A stretch of DNA of 64,000 bases from the NCBI GenBank assembly GCA_023150805.1, contig JAKLKF010000003.1:1-64000 (forward strand). The letters run 5' to 3'. Position 1 is the stretch's first letter. Each line of letters opens with the position of its first letter. This document shows, piece after piece, positions 25,959 to 35,298 of this stretch. The notes under the pieces are model-generated. The model had not been told where the DNA came from. It was given only the letters and a program-made list of their open reading frames with translations, and searched no databases. This DNA is from Myxococcota bacterium. GTDB lineage: Bacteria; Myxococcota_A; UBA796; UBA2385. The position numbers and the translations under genes are program-made.

Positions 25959-26912
25959 TCAGTGCAGGGAGGCCAGGGAGATGTCCTGGCCGGCGCTGAC
26001 CAGGATGACGCGCAGGGCGAGCCCGCCCAGCAGCACCAGCAGCGGCGCGGCCAGGGTCATCGGCAGGTGGCGGCGCAGCTCGACCTGGTTGAGGCCCAGC
26101 GGCACCAGCAGGCCGGCGACGACGACGAAGGACCAGAACCAGGGGGCCATCTGCCCGCTGAGCAGGGCGTCGGCGGCGACCCGGCTGGCGGCGCCGCCGG
26201 TGGCGAAGCCCAGCAGCATCGTCAGGAGCAGCCCCAGCTCGACCACGATGGCCAGGCTGTCCCAGCGCACCAGCAGCGCCTTGCGCTCAGCCTCGGCCGG
26301 CAGCAGCATCAACAGGGCCGCGCCCGTGGACAGCCCCGAGGTGAGGAAGAGCGCCGGCAGCACGGCCGTGTTCCACTGCACCCGCGCCGCCATCGTGCCC
26401 AGCAGCAGGCCCGTGTAGGTGCCCAGCCCGACGCCCAGCGCCAGGGTGGCCCACAGGACCGGGCCGCGGAAGCGGTCGGCCAGGGTGAACAGAGACCGCG
26501 CCGCCGCGGGCAGTCGGCCCCGCGTGTCGTCCGACAGGCCGCCCAGCCAGGCCGCGATCAGCGCCGGGTAGACCAGCATCAGCAGCCAGGAGCCCCACGA
26601 CATCGGGGAGGTGGGCTGGAAGGTCGAGTAGAAGCGGTAGAGGTGGGTGGGGTACTCCAGGTCCAGGAGCAGGGCGAACATGCCCAGGCTGAGCAGCACC
26701 GCCGCCAGCAGCGGGCTGTGCTGCAGGCCGCGCGAGCGCTGGCCGGTGCGCAGCTCCAGCAGGGGGACCAGCACCATCATCCCGGCGACCAGGCCGCCCA
26801 GGAACAGGTAGACGGGGATCTCCCAGCCCCAGATGTGCATGTGCGGGTCGATCATCGGGTTGGAGCGACCGTGCAGGATCTCGACGCTGCTGTCGAAGAT
26901 GGCGGTGTTCAC
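25959..26912 (-). CDS. NrfD/PsrC-type membrane subunit of sulfur reductase complex
   Basis: 317 aa with eight or more transmembrane helices. The start (DPHMHIWGWEIPVYLFLGGL) is characteristic of NrfD/PsrC proteins, which exchange electrons between quinols and the periplasmic FeS subunit; DLEYPTHLYRFYSTFQPTSPM is a second family segment. It carries no heme motif. It is encoded nine bases after the FeS subunit and shares the operon with the molybdopterin subunit, giving the standard PsrABC-type set. ATG at 26912. Confidence 0.88.
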   Translation of the reverse strand: MNTAIFDSSVEILHGRSNPMIDPHMHIWGWEIPVYLFLGGLVAGMMVLVPLLELRTGQRSRGLQHSPLLAAVLLSLGMFALLLDLEYPTHLYRFYSTFQPTSPMSWGSWLLMLVYPALIAAWLGGLSDDTRGRLPAAARSLFTLADRFRGPVLWATLALGVGLGTYTGLLLGTMAARVQWNTAVLPALFLTSGLSTGAALLMLLPAEAERKALLVRWDSLAIVVELGLLLTMLLGFATGGAASRVAADALLSGQMAPWFWSFVVVAGLLVPLGLNQVELRRHLPMTLAAPLLVLLGGLALRVILVSAGQDISLASLH

Positions 26913-26921
26913 GGTGGCCTC

Positions 26922-27494
26922 TCAGGTCAGGAAGAAGAGCTTGGGGAGCGTGCCGGCCTCGGGCAGGAGCACCTTGTGCTCGTGCGCGACCAGCAGGCGG
27001 CTGACCTTGCTGGTGGGATCGTCCAGGTCGCCGAAGGCCAGGCTCTCGGTCGGACAGACCGTGGCACAGGCCGGGTCCAGGCCCTTCTCCACGCGGTGGT
27101 GGCAGAAGGTGCACTTGTCGGCGTAGCCGTCGGGGTGGATGAAGCGCGCGTCGTAGGGGCAGGCCGCCATGCAGGCCTTGCAGCCCGTGCAGCGGTCGTG
27201 CTCGACCAGGACGATCCCCCCCGGGCCGTAGTGGCTGGCCCCGGTCGGACAGACGCTGACGCAGGGCGCGTCCTCGCAGTGGTTGCACCGCTCGGAGCGG
27301 ATCTCCATCTGCAGCGTGGGGAAGCGGCCGCGGGTCTCGCTCACGATCCAGTCGCGGCCGAAGCCCTCGGGCACGGCGTTCTCGTTCATGCAGGCGTAGA
27401 CGCAGGCGTTGCACCCGACGCACTTGCGGGTGTCCATCACCATGCCGTAGCGGGGCTCCCGCTCGCCCTGGGCCTTGGGAGTTGTGGTGGTCAT
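26922..27494 (-). CDS. Four-cluster ferredoxin subunit (PsrB/NrfC type)
   Basis: 190 aa. Four [4Fe-4S] binding sites are visible: CVGCNACVYAC, CNHCEDAPCVSVCP, CTGCKACMAACP and CTFCHHRVEKGLDPACATVC. It relays electrons between the membrane subunit and the molybdopterin subunit. There is no signal peptide; such subunits are exported by hitch-hiking with the Tat-signal-bearing catalytic subunit. ATG at 27494 overlaps the upstream stop by four bases (ATGA), consistent with tight stoichiometry. Confidence 0.93.
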   Translation of the reverse strand: MTTTTPKAQGEREPRYGMVMDTRKCVGCNACVYACMNENAVPEGFGRDWIVSETRGRFPTLQMEIRSERCNHCEDAPCVSVCPTGASHYGPGGIVLVEHDRCTGCKACMAACPYDARFIHPDGYADKCTFCHHRVEKGLDPACATVCPTESLAFGDLDDPTSKVSRLLVAHEHKVLLPEAGTLPKLFFLT

Positions 27495-29701
27495 GCGACA
27501 GCCCTCTCGATGCGGACGAAGTTGACGTTCATGCCGGTGCCGCCCATCGCCGGGTCGATGGCGACCCGGGTGACGAGCTGGGTGTCGTTGACCCCGCGGT
27601 TCCGGCCGAAGGACAGCCCCTTGGCGTCATGGCCGAAGCCGTGGACCATGTAGACACAGTCCGGCCGGATGCGCTCGGTGGGCATGACCTTGATGGGTGG
27701 GCTGCGGACGCCGTCCTGGTTGACCAGGGTCACCAGCTCGTCCTGGGCCAGGCCCAGCTCCTGCGCCCGCCGGGCGTTGAGCCAGAGCACGTTCTCGGCC
27801 ATCACGCGGCCCAGGAAGGCGTTGTTCGTGGTCCGTCCGAAGGTGTGCATCGGCGCCCGGCCGAAGAGCAGGCGGAACTGGTCGGGGCCCGGCTCCTCGT
27901 GGGCGGTGAAGTCGGGCAGGGGCGGCAGCCCCGCGTCGGCCATCTGCTGCGAGTACAGCTCGATGCGGCCGCTGGGCGTGGGGAAGGTGGGCTGCACGCC
28001 CTGCTCGATGGTGACAGGGACCTTGGGGCCCTCGATCACGCCGGTCTTCGCCAGCTCGACCAGGTCGATGCCCGCGGCCTCGGTGCGCTCGGCCAGGTAC
28101 TGCTCGACGTCCTCGAAGGGGAAGTAGGCGCCCAGGCCCAGGCGCTCCCCGAGCTGCTTGGCGATCCACCAGCCCGGCCGCGTGTCGTACATCGGGTCGA
28201 CCACCGGCTGGCGGATCGCGACGTAGGGCTCGCGCCAGGGCGGCGCGTGCAGGTCGTCGTAGCGCTCCAGGTAGGTCGCCTCGGGCAGGACCACGTCGGC
28301 CCAGCCGACGATCTCCGAGGGCAGCACGTCGATGGCGACCAGCAGGTCCAGCGCCTGGATCGCCTGGATGGTCTTGCTCTCCTCGGGCAGCGCCTGGACC
28401 AGGTTGGTGCCGTAGACCAGCCAGCCCTTGATGTCGTAGTCGGCCGTCCCCGGGATGCTGGCGTGGCACTGGCCGTGGGCCAGGGTGCTGCTGGCGAAGG
28501 GGAAGACCTGGCCGCCGGGCACGACCGGCGCCGGGCGGGGCTTGTGGGCGTAGGGCGGGTGCGGGTGCGCGGGGATCGGCATGGCGGCGGGCAGGAAGAA
28601 GCCGCCCTCGCGGCCCCAGGCGCCCAACAGCGCGTTGAGGATGGCGATCGCCCGCCCCCGCTGCGTGTCGTCGCCGTACCAGGCCGTCCGCCGCCCGGGG
28701 TGGATCAGCGAGCCCGGCCGGCCGCCGGCGATGAAGCGCGCGGTCTCGACGATGGTCTCGGCCGCGATGCCGGTGCGGGCGAAGGCCCACTGCGGGGTCT
28801 TGTCGGCCAGGTGGGCCTTCAGCTCCTCGAAGCCGACCGCGTAGCGCTCCAGGTAGTCCCGGTCGTAGAGCTGCTCCTGCACGATGACGTGCATCCAGGC
28901 CAGCAGCAGCGCGATGTCCGTGCCCGGCTTGATCGGCAGCCAGTAGCGGGCCTTGCCGGCGGCGACCGAGTAGCGCGGGTCCACGACCACGAGCTGGGCG
29001 CCCCGCTCGATGGCCCGGGCCAGGTCCTGCACCTGGGTGTTGTGCATGTTCTCGCCCAGGTGCGAGCCGATCAGCGTCAGCACCCGGCTGTTCTCGATGT
29101 CGGTCCACTCCGGCGAGCCCGCGCCCATGCCGTAGGTCAGCTCGAAGGCGACCTCGCGCGATCCCCGGCACTGCGCGAAGGAGGGCGCGGCGATGTTGGC
29201 GCTGCCGTAGGCCGACATCAGCGTCTTGAACCAGGAGCCGCCGTAGCCGTGCGAGTACAGGGCCAGCGCCTCGGGGCCGTACTGCTCCTTCATCCGGATC
29301 AGCTTGCCGGCCACCTCGTCCAGCGCGGCCTCCCAGCTCACCGGCTTGAACTCCTGGGAGCCGCGCACGTTCGTCCGCAGCAGGGGGCTGCGCAGCCGGT
29401 CGGGGTCGTAGAGCAGGCCCGTGCCGCCGGTGCCGCGCGGGCACAGCTTGCCGCGGGACAGCGGGTGGGCCGGGTTCCCCTCGATCTTCGTGACCGTGCC
29501 GTCCTTGACGTGGGCCAGCACGCCGCAGTTCCAGAAGCACAGCTCGCAGAAGGTCGGGACGACGCGGTCGCCCTCGGTGCCGGGGTCCTGGCCGTGGGCG
29601 CGGGAGGAGGAGAAGCCCCGCGAGGCGAGGGCGCCACCGGCCGCGGCGGTGCCGAGGGTGGCGCTGCTGATCTTGATGAAGCTGCGGCGACTGAGGGGCA
29701 T
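27491..29701 (-). CDS. Molybdopterin oxidoreductase, polysulfide/thiosulfate-reductase-like catalytic subunit
   Basis: 736 aa. A Tat signal (LSRRSFIK) sends it to the periplasm. An FeS site is formed by C52-x2-C55-x3-C59 and C87; C178 in SFAQCRGSREVAFE lies where Psr/Phs enzymes ligate molybdenum with Cys. The family reduces polysulfide, thiosulfate, tetrathionate or arsenate-type oxyanions; the two sulfur transporters in the operon favour a sulfur substrate, but sequence alone does not settle it. ATG at 29701 (GGAGG six bases upstream) is preferred to 29740 because the Tat motif follows directly. A sigma54 promoter sits just upstream. Confidence 0.88.
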   Translation of the reverse strand: MPLSRRSFIKISSATLGTAAAGGALASRGFSSSRAHGQDPGTEGDRVVPTFCELCFWNCGVLAHVKDGTVTKIEGNPAHPLSRGKLCPRGTGGTGLLYDPDRLRSPLLRTNVRGSQEFKPVSWEAALDEVAGKLIRMKEQYGPEALALYSHGYGGSWFKTLMSAYGSANIAAPSFAQCRGSREVAFELTYGMGAGSPEWTDIENSRVLTLIGSHLGENMHNTQVQDLARAIERGAQLVVVDPRYSVAAGKARYWLPIKPGTDIALLLAWMHVIVQEQLYDRDYLERYAVGFEELKAHLADKTPQWAFARTGIAAETIVETARFIAGGRPGSLIHPGRRTAWYGDDTQRGRAIAILNALLGAWGREGGFFLPAAMPIPAHPHPPYAHKPRPAPVVPGGQVFPFASSTLAHGQCHASIPGTADYDIKGWLVYGTNLVQALPEESKTIQAIQALDLLVAIDVLPSEIVGWADVVLPEATYLERYDDLHAPPWREPYVAIRQPVVDPMYDTRPGWWIAKQLGERLGLGAYFPFEDVEQYLAERTEAAGIDLVELAKTGVIEGPKVPVTIEQGVQPTFPTPSGRIELYSQQMADAGLPPLPDFTAHEEPGPDQFRLLFGRAPMHTFGRTTNNAFLGRVMAENVLWLNARRAQELGLAQDELVTLVNQDGVRSPPIKVMPTERIRPDCVYMVHGFGHDAKGLSFGRNRGVNDTQLVTRVAIDPAMGGTGMNVNFVRIERAVA

Positions 29702-29735
29702 GGGCTGCCTCCGCACGGGTGAGGCCACCCGATGT

Positions 29736-29751
29736 TGCAACGCCCGTGCCA
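29736..29751 (-). promoter_or_regulatory. Sigma54 (-24/-12) promoter of the sulfur reductase operon
   Basis: On the minus strand the sequence is TGGCACGGGCGTTGCA, an exact match to the sigma54 consensus TGGCACG-N4-TTGCA. Its -12 end is 35 bases before the reductase start. A sigma54 activator is encoded two genes upstream on the same strand. Confidence 0.88.
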
Positions 29752-29822
29752 GGTCCCACCCGCCGCCGTGGCCCTCTCCTACCGCCAGCCGAACGTGCCG
29801 CAGGCTGCTTTCGCAACACCCC

Positions 29823-29841
29823 GTTTCAATCGGCTCGAAAC
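29823..29841 (-). promoter_or_regulatory. Likely enhancer site for the sigma54 activator
   Basis: GTTTCAATCGGCTCGAAAC is a dyad with 7-bp arms (one mismatch) and a 5-bp centre. Its centre lies about 90 bp upstream of the -24/-12 element, a normal place for an activator binding site. It sits 25 bp after the cytochrome stop. A further half-site (GTTTCAG) occurs near 29863. Confidence 0.55.
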
Positions 29842-29866
29842 ATCATGGTTCACGCACCACTGCGTT

Positions 29867-31594
29867 TCAGCGGCGCGCCCAGGCGGGCAGGCGGCCCACC
29901 CGGCAGGCCGAGGGCCGGTCCAGGCGCGCGCGGGCCGCGGCGAAGTCCCGGTAGATCGGGTCCTGGGCGGTGGGGTGGCAGTCCAGGCACAGGCCCACGC
30001 GCAGCACGCGGCGCTGCTCGGCGGCGTCGAGCGAGCGCTGCCCGGGGCGCGCGCCGTCGGCGGCGGCGGCGGGTTGCAGGGCCACCCAGCCGTCTCGCGC
30101 CAGCGCGGGGGAGTCCGGGTCCGGGTCGGCCGGGGAGAAGCGCAGCCCGACGAGGTCGAGGTCGCCGGTGCCCAGGCCCAGCGCGGCGGGGTCGCGGTGG
30201 CAGGAGGCGCAGCTGCGCGCCTGGGCCCCCGTGGTGTGCGGGCGGACGCGCGAGAAGCGGCGCTCGGAGCCGACCGGCCCCCCGGCGGCCGAGGCGTCCA
30301 GGGACGAGATCATCCCCGGCGCGAAGGTGTCGATCCGGCCGTCGGCGGTCAGCCCCAGCGCCGGTGCCCCCCAGGAGAAGACGCGCCCCTCCTCGACCCA
30401 CGCGCCCGCGGCCACGGCGCCCTGCCCGAAGTCCCACTGCTCGCCGCCCGGATCGAAGCGGGTGTGGCAGTCGGCGCAGACCGGGGCCCAGGCCGTGTGG
30501 CAGGTGGCGCAGGCCAGGCGCTCGTGGCCGGGCAGGGCGTGCGCGAGGTCGGCGGGCGTGGGAGGAACCGTGCGAGGCGGCCCGCCCCCCTTGGGGGACA
30601 GCGCCCAGCCCGCGCCGTCCGGGCGCAGGTTCCACAGCGGCGTGCCCCGGGTGCCCACGCGCACCGGCTCGGCCGGATCGCGCGCCTGCCCGTGCATCCG
30701 CAGCAGGGTCCGGCTGGTGGGATCCTCCACCTGGGCCCAGGTGCGCTCGGCGGCGCCGGGTCCGTGGCAGCTCTCGCAGCGCAGCTCGACGGCCTGGGCC
30801 TGCCCCTCGTGCGCCGCCCCGTCCCCCATCAGCTCGGTGTGCAGGTGGCAGTCGGCGCAGCCCAGCCCGGCCCGCTGGTGCACGTCGGCCTCCAGCCGGC
30901 AGCCGGGGCGGCCGTCGTGCAGGGTCACCGGGGCCTCGCAGGCGCGGCCCCGCAGCTCGGCCAGGCCCTGGTAGCCCAGGCTGATCCGGCCGCTGCGGCT
31001 GTGGCAGCCCAGGCAGCGGTCGTCGGGCACGACCAGGTCGATGGAGGGGTGGGCCTCCCACCGGCTGCCGCGCGACCGGCTGTGGCAGGCGCTGCAGCCG
31101 CTGCCGATCCCCGACACGGCGTCGTCGCGGTTGTCCTTGCGGGCGTGCAGGTGGCAGCCGCCGCACAGCCGGCGCAGGTGGTCCTGGGCGGGGGTGGGGT
31201 CGGTCGCCGCCAGCGCGTCCTGCAGCGTCTCGCCGGGGCGGGGGGCCTCGCCCATGCGGGCGCGGGCGACCTGCGCGATGCCGGCGTTGGACGCCATCAG
31301 CGAGCCCAGGACCCGCTCGGCCTGGGCCTGGTGGCAACCCGCCGCCCCACAGGTGGCGCCGACCGTCGACAGCGCGCCGGGTTCCCGCTCCAGGCCGGCG
31401 TGGGCCGCCTCCTGCGCGCGGGCAGCCGGGTCGCCCAGGTGGCAGCGGTCGCAAGAGAGGGCGGCATGCACCCCCTGGGGGGGGCCGTCGTGGGGGGCGT
31501 GGCAGGCGCCGCAGCCGGCAGGCGGCGGCGGGGGTGCCGGCAGCCCGCAGGCGGCGAGCAGGACCAGGAGCAGCCAGGCCCGCAGCGCCCCCAC
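29867..31594 (-). CDS. Twelve-heme c-type cytochrome lipoprotein
   Basis: 575 aa. Lipobox LAAC is followed by a Pro-rich spacer. I count eleven CXXCH heme motifs (CGACH, CDRCH, CGGCH, CSACH, CLGCH, CADCH, CESCH, CATCH, CADCH, CASCH, CLDCH) and one unusual CX4CH (CGAAGCH), so up to twelve hemes. It is probably a periplasmic or outer-membrane electron carrier. GTG at 31594 starts directly after the stop of the sigma54 activator. It ends before the sigma54 promoter, so it is transcribed with the activator and could pass electrons to or from the reductase complex. No closer family is recognised. Confidence 0.85.
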   Translation of the reverse strand: MGALRAWLLLVLLAACGLPAPPPPPAGCGACHAPHDGPPQGVHAALSCDRCHLGDPAARAQEAAHAGLEREPGALSTVGATCGAAGCHQAQAERVLGSLMASNAGIAQVARARMGEAPRPGETLQDALAATDPTPAQDHLRRLCGGCHLHARKDNRDDAVSGIGSGCSACHSRSRGSRWEAHPSIDLVVPDDRCLGCHSRSGRISLGYQGLAELRGRACEAPVTLHDGRPGCRLEADVHQRAGLGCADCHLHTELMGDGAAHEGQAQAVELRCESCHGPGAAERTWAQVEDPTSRTLLRMHGQARDPAEPVRVGTRGTPLWNLRPDGAGWALSPKGGGPPRTVPPTPADLAHALPGHERLACATCHTAWAPVCADCHTRFDPGGEQWDFGQGAVAAGAWVEEGRVFSWGAPALGLTADGRIDTFAPGMISSLDASAAGGPVGSERRFSRVRPHTTGAQARSCASCHRDPAALGLGTGDLDLVGLRFSPADPDPDSPALARDGWVALQPAAAADGARPGQRSLDAAEQRRVLRVGLCLDCHPTAQDPIYRDFAAARARLDRPSACRVGRLPAWARR

Positions 31595-33283
31595 TCAGGC
31601 CAGCCCGTGCTGCTTCATCTTGCGCCACAGCGTGGTGCGCGACCTCCCCAGCGCCTGGGCGGCCTCGTCCCGCCGGTAGTGGGCCGCCTCCAGCGCCAGC
31701 CGGATCCGCCGCGCCTCGCCGGCCTGCTCGGCGGTCGGGGTGGAGGGCGCCGCCACCGGTGCGGGGGCCTCCTCCTCGGCCAGCCGCCGGATCTCGGCGG
31801 GCAGGTCGCCGACGTGGATGGTCTGCCCCTCGCAGACGGCCACGGCGTACTCGAGCGCGTTCTCCAGCTCCCGCACGTTGCCCGGCCAGTCCCAGGCCAG
31901 CAGCACCCGCGCCGCGTGGGGCGAGAGCTGCACGGCGCGGCCGCGCTGCCGCCCGATGCGGGTCAGCAGGTGGCGGATCAGCGGGTCGAGGTCCTCGCGC
32001 CGCTGCCGCAGCGGCGGGATCTCGATCGGCAGCACGCACAGGCGGTAGTACAGGTCCTCGCGGAAGCGCCGCTCCGCCACCGCCTGCCGCAGGTTGACGT
32101 TGGTGGCCGCGACCACCCGGACGTCGGCGGCGCGGGTGCGCGACTCGCCCACCCGCTGGTAGCTGTGGTCCTCCAGCACCCGCAGCAGCTTGACCTGCAG
32201 GGGCAGGGGCAGGTCGCCGACCTCGTCCAGGAAGAGCGTGCCACCCTGGGCCAGCTCGAAGCGGCCGGGCCGGTCGCGGAAGGCGCCGGTGAAGGCGCCG
32301 CGGACGTGGCCGAACAGCTCGCTCTCCAGCAGCTCGCCGGGCAGGGCGCCGCAGTTGACGGCCACGAAGGGGCCGCTGGCGCGGGGGGAGCGGCTGTGCA
32401 GGGCGCGGGCGACCAGCTCCTTGCCCGTGCCGCTCTCGCCCGTGATGAGCGCGGTCGCCTCGCTGTCGCCCAGCAACTCGATCAGGCGCACGATGCGCAG
32501 CATGGCCGGCGAGCGCAGGACCAGGCCCTCGAACTCCAGGTAGCCGCGGTCATGCGAGGTGGCGTCGTCCTGGGGCCGCATCATCACGTGCACGCGGCCG
32601 TCGGGACCCCGGCCGGCGGAGAGCGAGACGGCCAGCCGGCGCCCGTCGGCCGTCAGCAGCCCCGCCAGGTGGCCCTCGCGCCGCTCGCCGCGGAGGATGG
32701 CCGCGCGGAAGGGGCTGCCCTCGGCCCACAGCTCGCCGCCGAGCAGCTCGGCCAGCGGGTGGCCGCGCAGGGCCTCGGCAGGCAGGCCGGCGGCCTGGGC
32801 CAGGCCGGGCGAGAGGTCGACGACCCGCAGCTCCGGGTCGGCGGAGATCCACAGGCGCCCCAGCGCCTGGGCCATGGCGTCCAGGTCTCCCCGGCCGGAG
32901 CCGGGAGCTGGCGGCGGGTCCAGCGGCTGCAGCACCTCGACGGCGCCGATGACGCGCCCGTCGCGGTCGCGGTGCGCGCGGCCCCGCTTGCGCACGGCCA
33001 CCTCGACGCCGTCCTTGCGGAACAGGGAGACCTTGCCGTCGACCTGGCCGACCTCGAACAGCCGGCAGCCCTGCAGGCAGCGGTGGCAACGCACGGCCGT
33101 GATGCAGGCGGCGCCGATGGCGTCGGCGGCCGGGAAGCCGGTGAGCGTGGCCGCCGCGTCGCTCCAGCGGACGATGCGCCGGTCGGCGTCGACCTCGAAC
33201 CAGGCCAGGCCCGCCAGCTCGGCGGCGTCGGCCGCCGGCTCGACGCCCGCGGGGAGGGCCGGCGCCGCGGGGCGCTCAGGCAT
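31595..33283 (-). CDS. PAS-containing sigma54-dependent transcriptional activator
   Basis: 562 aa. An N-terminal PAS domain holds four close Cys (C60, C66, C69, C73; the core reads RCHRCLQGC), a second PAS-like domain spans about 135-235, and the AAA+ domain has Walker A GESGTGKE (282-289), the sigma54-contact loop GAFTGA (329-334) and DEVGDLP. A Fis-type HTH ends the protein (AAQALGRSRTTLWRKMKQHG). There is no receiver domain, so it senses directly; the Cys cluster suggests a redox, metal or FeS signal. It overlaps rsuA by eight bases. Likely target: the sigma54 promoter at 29736-29751. Confidence 0.92.
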   Translation of the reverse strand: MPERPAAPALPAGVEPAADAAELAGLAWFEVDADRRIVRWSDAAATLTGFPAADAIGAACITAVRCHRCLQGCRLFEVGQVDGKVSLFRKDGVEVAVRKRGRAHRDRDGRVIGAVEVLQPLDPPPAPGSGRGDLDAMAQALGRLWISADPELRVVDLSPGLAQAAGLPAEALRGHPLAELLGGELWAEGSPFRAAILRGERREGHLAGLLTADGRRLAVSLSAGRGPDGRVHVMMRPQDDATSHDRGYLEFEGLVLRSPAMLRIVRLIELLGDSEATALITGESGTGKELVARALHSRSPRASGPFVAVNCGALPGELLESELFGHVRGAFTGAFRDRPGRFELAQGGTLFLDEVGDLPLPLQVKLLRVLEDHSYQRVGESRTRAADVRVVAATNVNLRQAVAERRFREDLYYRLCVLPIEIPPLRQRREDLDPLIRHLLTRIGRQRGRAVQLSPHAARVLLAWDWPGNVRELENALEYAVAVCEGQTIHVGDLPAEIRRLAEEEAPAPVAAPSTPTAEQAGEARRIRLALEAAHYRRDEAAQALGRSRTTLWRKMKQHGLA

Positions 33284-34001
33284 GGGTCACCTCGGCCGGC
33301 GCGCGCAGGGCCCGCACCTCGGCCGGCTCGAGCACGCGCCAGGCGCCCGGCGCCTCCAGGCCCGTCAGCGTGAGCGGGCCCACCTGCTCGCGGTGCAGGG
33401 TCCGGACGCGGTTGCCCAGCGCGGCCCACATGCGCCGGACCAGGTGGTAGCGCCCCTCGGTCACCTCGACCCGCACCGTGTGGGGATCGAGCACCTCGAC
33501 CCGGGCCGGCAGCAGGGGCCGCTGCTCGCCGCGCAGCAACAAGCCGCCGCCGGCCAGCGCGCCCACCTCGTCCCCGCGGACCGGGTCGGCCAGGGTCGCG
33601 CGGTAGACCTTGGGCACGTGGCGCCGCGGCGAGGTCAGGTGGTGCAGGAGCGCGCCGTCGTCGGTGAGCAGCAGGAGTCCCGAGCTGTCCTTGTCCAGGC
33701 GCCCCACGGGGGCCAGCACCGGCTGGCGGGCGGCGAAGCGGGGCGGCAGGCAGGTGTAGACGGTGGGCCCGTCACCGTCGCTGGTGCTGCACACCAGGCC
33801 GACGGGCTTGTGCAACGCGACGACCAGCGGCGGGCGCGGGTCCAGCGGCTGCCCGTCCACCCACAGGGCGCCCCCGGGATCGGCGTCGCCCACCCGCAGC
33901 GCCGCGCCGTCCGGCCCGGTCACGCGGCCCCGGCGCAGCAGCTGCTCCACCTCGCGGCGCGAGCCGTAGCCCAGGTTGGCCAGCAGGCGGAGCAGGTTCA
34001 T
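33276..34001 (-). CDS. rsuA: 16S rRNA pseudouridine synthase RsuA/RluE family
   Basis: 241 aa, full length. An S4 RNA-binding domain (LLRLLANLGYGSRREVEQLL) precedes the catalytic domain with GRLDKDSSGLLLLTDDG, whose Asp is the nucleophile, then KVYRATL and EGRYHLVRRMW. RsuA-type enzymes modify U516 of 16S rRNA, but RluE/F/B relatives look alike, so the exact target is moderately sure. ATG at 34001. It overlaps the sigma54 activator by eight bases, tying an rRNA modification gene to the sulfur regulator in one transcript, probably without functional meaning. Confidence 0.85.
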   Translation of the reverse strand: MNLLRLLANLGYGSRREVEQLLRRGRVTGPDGAALRVGDADPGGALWVDGQPLDPRPPLVVALHKPVGLVCSTSDGDGPTVYTCLPPRFAARQPVLAPVGRLDKDSSGLLLLTDDGALLHHLTSPRRHVPKVYRATLADPVRGDEVGALAGGGLLLRGEQRPLLPARVEVLDPHTVRVEVTEGRYHLVRRMWAALGNRVRTLHREQVGPLTLTGLEAPGAWRVLEPAEVRALRAPAEVTHA

Positions 34002-34116
34002 TCCCCTCGTCTATCCGGACCCACCGCGCCCGACGGCCCCTCGGCCGACCCCTGCGGCGAGGCGGACGTTGCCGCCGCGGCCCCACGGGCGCAAGCTGCT
34101 GCCGTCGGAGGTGCGC

Positions 34117-35294
<1,178 letters not shown>

Positions 35295-35298
<4 letters not shown>

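Noticed and set aside
29768-29790. Another sigma54-like site (CGGCACGTTCGGCTGGC on the minus strand)
   Set aside because: The GG to GC spacing is wrong; the exact site at 29736-29751 is far better.
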